This document shows positions 61,911 through 64,000 of a stretch of 64,000 nucleotides of DNA, piece by piece (the stretch's first letter is position 1; each line of letters starts with the position of its first letter). A program made the translations under genes and the position numbers. The DNA is taken from contig NZ_QWEV01000005.1 in assembly GCF_003858395.1 (NCBI RefSeq), positions 620,001 through 684,000 on the forward strand, read 5' to 3'. Source of the DNA: Acidipila sp. EB88. Its GTDB lineage: Bacteria; Acidobacteriota; Terriglobia; Terriglobales; Acidobacteriaceae. The notes under the pieces were generated by a model. The model saw only the letters and a list, made by a program, of their open reading frames with translations. It searched no databases and had not been told where the DNA came from.

Positions 61911-63068
61911 ATGAAGACCCTTATCACCGCCGCACATCTCGTCACCCCTACCGGCACGCTGCCCGAGCCGATCCTGCTTGTCGAAGACGGCCATATCCTC
62001 GCAATCCACAGCCGCGATGCCGCCGAACTCCCGCAGGCCGACCTCCATCGCGACTATCCCGGCGCCACCCTCGCACCCACCTACTTCGACGTGCACATCC
62101 ACGGCTGCTGCGGGCACGACGTCATGGAAGGCACCGCCGAAGCCGTCGAGACCGTGAACCGCTTCCTGCCCAAACACGGCGTTGGCGCCTACCTGCCCAC
62201 CACCATGACCGCGCCGAAAGACGTGATCCTGCGCGGCCTCGCCGGTCTTGCCAGGGTGCTCGCCGCACCGACTGCCCCGGGCCAGGCCCGTCCGCTCGGC
62301 CTCCATTTCGAAGGCCCGTTTCTCTCGCACAGCAAGCGCGGCGCTCACCCCACGCGCGATCTGCTCGCGCCCTCCATCGCCTTCTTCGACGCCATGTGGC
62401 AGGCTGCGGAGGGCCACGTGCGCCTCATGACTGTCGCCCCTGAGCTGCCCGGCGCGCTCGAGCTCATCACTCATGCCACGAGCCGGGGCGTGCGCGTTTC
62501 CATAGGCCACAGTGACGGCTCGTCCGCGGACGCCCATGCCGCCATAGCCGCCGGTGCCGTCTCCGCCACCCACACATTCAACGCCATGCGCCGCCTCGAC
62601 CACCGCGAACCCGGTCTGCTCGGCGCCGTGCTCTCCTCGGACGCACTCTACGCAGAGCTCGTTTGCGACGGCATCCACGTCGACCCCGCCGTGGTGCAGC
62701 TCTTCGCGCGTGCCAAGCCCGCCGACCGCGCCATCCTGATCACCGACGCCATGTCCGCCGCCGGCATGCCCGACGGCAACTACAAGCTGGGCGAGCTCGA
62801 CGTGCGCGTCACCGCAGGCCGCGCCGTTACCGGCGACGACACCCTCGCTGGCTCCACACTCACCCTCGAGAACGGCGTGCGCAACTACGCCCAGTTCGCC
62901 AACGTGCCGCTCCCCCAGGCTGCCCGCGCCGCCAGCAGCAACCCCGCCCACATGGCAGGCTTCGCCGACTCCATCGGCGCACTGACCATCGGGCGCTTCG
63001 CGGACTTCAACGTCCTGTCCGCCTCAGGCGCCCTCGAAGCCACATACCTCGGCGGCATAGCGGTCTAG
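61911..63068 (+). CDS. nagA: N-acetylglucosamine-6-phosphate deacetylase
   Basis: 385 residues. An amidohydrolase barrel with DVHIHGCCGHDVMEG (metal/substrate loop), GLHFEGPFLSHSKRGAHPTR (Glu ligand), SIGHSDGSSADAHAAIAAGA, ATHTFNAMRRLDHREPG and the catalytic Asp in ILITDAMSAAGMPDG. It deacetylates GlcNAc-6-P in amino-sugar and cell-wall recycling. No other nag genes are near. Its stop lies just before repeat copy 4. Confidence 0.94.
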   Translation: MKTLITAAHLVTPTGTLPEPILLVEDGHILAIHSRDAAELPQADLHRDYPGATLAPTYFDVHIHGCCGHDVMEGTAEAVETVNRFLPKHGVGAYLPTTMTAPKDVILRGLAGLARVLAAPTAPGQARPLGLHFEGPFLSHSKRGAHPTRDLLAPSIAFFDAMWQAAEGHVRLMTVAPELPGALELITHATSRGVRVSIGHSDGSSADAHAAIAAGAVSATHTFNAMRRLDHREPGLLGAVLSSDALYAELVCDGIHVDPAVVQLFARAKPADRAILITDAMSAAGMPDGNYKLGELDVRVTAGRAVTGDDTLAGSTLTLENGVRNYAQFANVPLPQAARAASSNPAHMAGFADSIGALTIGRFADFNVLSASGALEATYLGGIAV

Positions 63069-63070
63069 CG

Positions 63071-63223
63071 AAACCCCTACGCGGGAGGCGGCCACTCCGT
63101 GGCGTATACACCTTAGACGCGAGTGCCTGAAAACTCTCCGGGTGAACCTCTCCGGAGAGCCTTCAGGCCTTTGTTCTTAGCATTTACACGTCCCGAAGGG
63201 ACCGCGAGCCGCGTAGGCGGTTT
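63071..63223. repeat. Modular hairpin repeat, copy 4
   Basis: The left arm CTACGCGG (63077-63084) and right arm CCGCGTAG (63209-63216) are exactly complementary; relative to copy 3 both arms changed together (G-C to A-T), a compensatory pair. The core 63125-63141 pairs with 63152-63168, with two A-C mismatches that become U-G in minus-strand RNA. It lies between convergent genes. Confidence 0.8.
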
Positions 63224-63230
63224 GGCTTGT

Positions 63231-64000
63231 CTAATGCTTCAACGCCGGCGCCAGCACGTTCGCACTGCCATCCACCGGTGGCGCTTCCAGTCCCAGTATC
63301 TCGGCAATAAACGGGTACACATTCACATTCTCGAATGGCTTCAAGGCAATGCCTGCGCGCACGTCCGGGCCTTCAGCGAAGAAGATCGCACGCATCTCCT
63401 TGAACTGCGCCGGGTCATACCCGTGCGAGCCGGCGTTGGGCGCGTGGTCCGGTTTGCCTGACTCGGGCGCAGCGGCGCGAATCGCAACCGGCGCGGTCGG
63501 CACGATCACCGGGTCGCCCTCGCGCGGATTGCTGTTGTAGTGCAGTTCCTTGGGCACATCCGCGCGACGGTACACCTTGAAGTCGGGGTTCGCGATCTTG
63601 AGTGCGCTGTACAGCTTCTGCGCCTCGGCCTCGTTCTCCGGGTATAGCAGCGACCCCGCTGTATGCACCTGCGACGGATCGGAAACATCCGCATACGTGC
63701 TGAGGTTGATCCAGTCTCCTTCGGTCTTGATCATGCCGTGGTCGCTCACCACCACCAGGTCGACCGGCAGGTGCAGCGCGGCAATCCCCGTTCTCAGCCG
63801 GGCGATCATGCTGTCGAGCGACTTCACCGCGGCCGCAGTCTCGGGCGCATCCGGCCCGAACGAGTGCCCGGCATGGTCCACATCGGCAAAGTAAAGCGTC
63901 ACAAAATGGGGTCGCTGCGCCTCGGGCAGCTTCAGCCACGCAAGCACCTGGTCCACGCGGTCCGGGTTAGGCAGCTTGTCGTCGTAATGCAGGTAAAACG
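63231..64000 (-). CDS. Nucleotide pyrophosphatase/phosphodiesterase-like protein, 5' end outside window
   Basis: The frame is open to the window edge, so the N-terminus is missing. Visible alkaline-phosphatase-superfamily metal ligands are FADVDHAGHSFGPDAPE (Asp/His), VVVSDHGMIKTEGDW (Asp-His pair) and a final His in NAGSHGYDPAQFKEMRAIFF. This pattern is that of ectonucleotide pyrophosphatase/phosphodiesterases, which cleave phosphodiester or pyrophosphate bonds, usually outside the inner membrane. Convergent with nagA, with repeat copy 4 between them. Confidence 0.85.
   Translation of the reverse strand, partial: FYLHYDDKLPNPDRVDQVLAWLKLPEAQRPHFVTLYFADVDHAGHSFGPDAPETAAAVKSLDSMIARLRTGIAALHLPVDLVVVSDHGMIKTEGDWINLSTYADVSDPSQVHTAGSLLYPENEAEAQKLYSALKIANPDFKVYRRADVPKELHYNSNPREGDPVIVPTAPVAIRAAAPESGKPDHAPNAGSHGYDPAQFKEMRAIFFAEGPDVRAGIALKPFENVNVYPFIAEILGLEAPPVDGSANVLAPALKH

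Overview
The window looks like the chromosome of a soil acidobacterium (family Acidobacteriaceae, near Terriglobus, Granulicella or Edaphobacter). This placement is an inference. It rests on two very large Oar-like TonB-dependent receptors with carboxypeptidase-regulatory N-termini, a DUF5666-type exported protein, a GC-rich chromosome and a CHPERSEEP-type dispersed repeat. No 16S rRNA gene is present.

Left flank (1-10.7 kb): five minus-strand genes form a glycan-use cluster. In transcription order they are a TonB receptor, an exported alpha/beta hydrolase, a GH38 alpha-mannosidase-like enzyme, an SGNH/GDSL esterase and a GH31 glycosidase cut by the window edge. A sigma70-like promoter followed by a 16-bp perfect palindrome (LacI-type operator) sits upstream of the receptor.

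Integrated element (11,351-36,357): a 25-kb integrative and conjugative element lies in the 3' half of the initiator tRNA-fMet gene, bounded by a 45-bp exact direct repeat. It carries a RES-type toxin/antitoxin pair, an XRE regulator, a VirB/Trb type IV secretion operon (B2-B3-B4-B9-B10-B5-B6-B8-B11 with three small proteins between), ssb, a RepB-like primase, a candidate oriT followed by a ribbon-helix-helix protein, a TrwB/TraD coupling protein and a MOBF relaxase. This last block has the oriT-trwA-trwB-trwC layout of plasmid R388. Next comes a graveyard: 3' remnants of dinB and of an SRAP-family gene joined head to head, then dndE with a dndD lacking its Walker A end. An excisionase-like protein and a tyrosine integrase close the element. 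Left of the left att copy lies the decayed 3' end of a second, related integrase, so the site has been used more than once.

Right flank (36.3-64 kb): tRNA-fMet with its promoter, a group II PLP decarboxylase overlapping a threonine ammonia-lyase, a FucP-type sugar permease, a DUF5666 protein, a second TonB receptor, and a sulfur-assimilation unit (siroheme sulfite/nitrite reductase plus CysG). The sulfur unit is preceded by a 19-codon Cys-Cys leader ORF and a terminator, a likely cysteine attenuator. Then come a trehalose/alpha-glucan operon (SDR, GH15, TreZ), guaA, an isochorismatase divergent from a TetR regulator, a membrane protein, leuS, nfo, nagA and a partial phosphodiesterase.

Four copies of a 150-170-bp modular repeat (49180, 53961, 55721, 63071) sit at gene 3' ends. 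Their outer arms are conserved, and each has a different but self-complementary hairpin core. Together with the cysteine leader, this repeat is the most unusual signal in the window.
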